Part shown: positions 41,523-41,876 of the stretch, in pieces
Position numbering within the stretch: position 1 is the stretch's first letter
How the letters are laid out: each line of letters opens with the position of its first letter
Source: Nocardia aobensis NBRC 100429
GTDB lineage: Bacteria; Actinomycetota; Actinomycetes; Mycobacteriales; Mycobacteriaceae
Direction of reading: 5' to 3'
DNA length: 41,876 bases
NCBI RefSeq assembly: GCF_000308375.1
Contig: NZ_BAFQ01000149.1
Span: forward strand, 1 to 41,876
Notes under the pieces: model-generated
Told to the model about the DNA's origin: nothing
Databases searched by the model: none
Seen by the model: the letters and a program-made list of their open reading frames with translations, nothing else
Made by a program: the position numbers and the translations under genes

Positions 41523-41876
41523 GTGACATATTCGGATTCGGTGCAGGCCGCGGACGCGATCCTCGAACTGACCGACGATTTCTACCAGGACCCGCACGCG
41601 GTCTACCGGGAGCTCCGGGCCCGCGGCCCGATCCACCGCATCCGGCTGGACGGGGTGCTGGGCTGGTTGGTGGTCGATCACGACGTCGCCAAACAGGCCT
41701 TCCTCGAGCCCGGCATCAGCAAGAGGATCGGGTCGCCGGAGGGGCAGGCCGTACTCGCGCAGAACGGCGCGGTCGACCAGTTCAACGGCGCGATCAACGA
41801 CAACATGCTCTTCGCGGACCCGCCCCAGCACACCCGCCTGCGCAAGCTCGTGACCAAGGCCTTCACCGGCCGCGCC
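41523..41876 (+). CDS. Cytochrome P450 (3' truncated by the window)
   Basis: The first 118 residues of a bacterial cytochrome P450. DDFYQDPHAVYRELRARGPI at residues 18-37 is the usual N-terminal block and ADPPQHTRLRKLVTKAFTGR near the end is the helix C motif. The I-helix, ExxR and heme-Cys regions lie beyond the window. The GTG at 41523 is chosen because AAAGGA lies 9 bases upstream; it gives TYSDSVQAADAILEL. The substrate is unknown. It is divergent from the small-peptide operon across 758 bases of AT-richer regulatory sequence, and could be controlled together with it. Confidence 0.88.
   Translation, partial: MTYSDSVQAADAILELTDDFYQDPHAVYRELRARGPIHRIRLDGVLGWLVVDHDVAKQAFLEPGISKRIGSPEGQAVLAQNGAVDQFNGAINDNMLFADPPQHTRLRKLVTKAFTGRA

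Noticed and set aside
41334..41831. Minus-strand open frame over the P450 start
   Set aside because: Antisense to a recognisable P450 N terminus with a proper ribosome binding site.

Overview
The window looks like a chromosome segment of a mycolic-acid-containing actinomycete, most likely Nocardia or a close relative. Base composition is uniformly high in G+C. Several genes are typical of Mycobacteriales: two antigen-85-like esterases, a wax ester synthase/DGAT, WhiB1, a PdtaS-type histidine kinase and MoeZ. From about 16.2 to 34.3 kb the gene order follows the Mycobacterium tuberculosis block Rv3205c-Rv3221c as I remember it. No rRNA, tRNA, CRISPR array or complete insertion sequence was seen.

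Region 1 (1-5.8 kb) is metabolic and accessory. It holds the 3' end of a metallophosphoesterase, an F420-type LLM oxidoreductase with an NTF2-like partner, an antigen-85-like esterase, a VOC protein, and an MmyB-type regulator divergent from an aldo/keto reductase.

Region 2 (5.8-16.2 kb) is nitrate/nitrite assimilation. A leftward operon runs narK, nirB, nirD, a uroporphyrinogen-III-synthase/OmpR fusion (NnaR type) and a CbiX/SirB-like chelatase. The last three genes are joined by 4-base overlaps, tying siroheme supply and regulation to the siroheme enzyme NirB. A GlnR-like site lies upstream. A CynX/NimT-type MFS exporter with a divergent GntR/FadR regulator follows, then a second NarK-type transporter.

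Region 3 (16.2-34.3 kb) is the conserved block: kinase-like protein, MoeZ, DUF3152 zincin-like protein, TetR regulator with a perfect 19-bp operator-like palindrome, DUF3107, ferritin-like protein, RhlE helicase, PQQ-propeller membrane protein, phosphatase, acetyltransferases, diacylglycerol kinase, WhiB1, PdtaS and a biotinyl/lipoyl carrier. A DGPF/YCII protein plus ECF42-type sigma factor pair lies within it. A structured, roughly 95-bp intergenic repeat occurs twice here.

Region 4 (34.3-41.9 kb) is lineage-specific: a molybdopterin oxidoreductase, a membrane-anchored unknown protein, a WS/DGAT, and a leftward mini-operon. That operon encodes two tiny hydrophobic peptides (37 and 38 aa, each with a strong ribosome binding site) followed by an antigen-85-like mycolyltransferase/esterase. 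It lies behind a 758-bp regulatory region with twin palindromes, opposite a cytochrome P450 cut by the window edge. The peptide/acyltransferase operon is my best candidate for an undescribed system. By analogy with corynebacterial PorA/PorH, the peptides could be O-mycoloylated envelope or pore peptides; this is inference.
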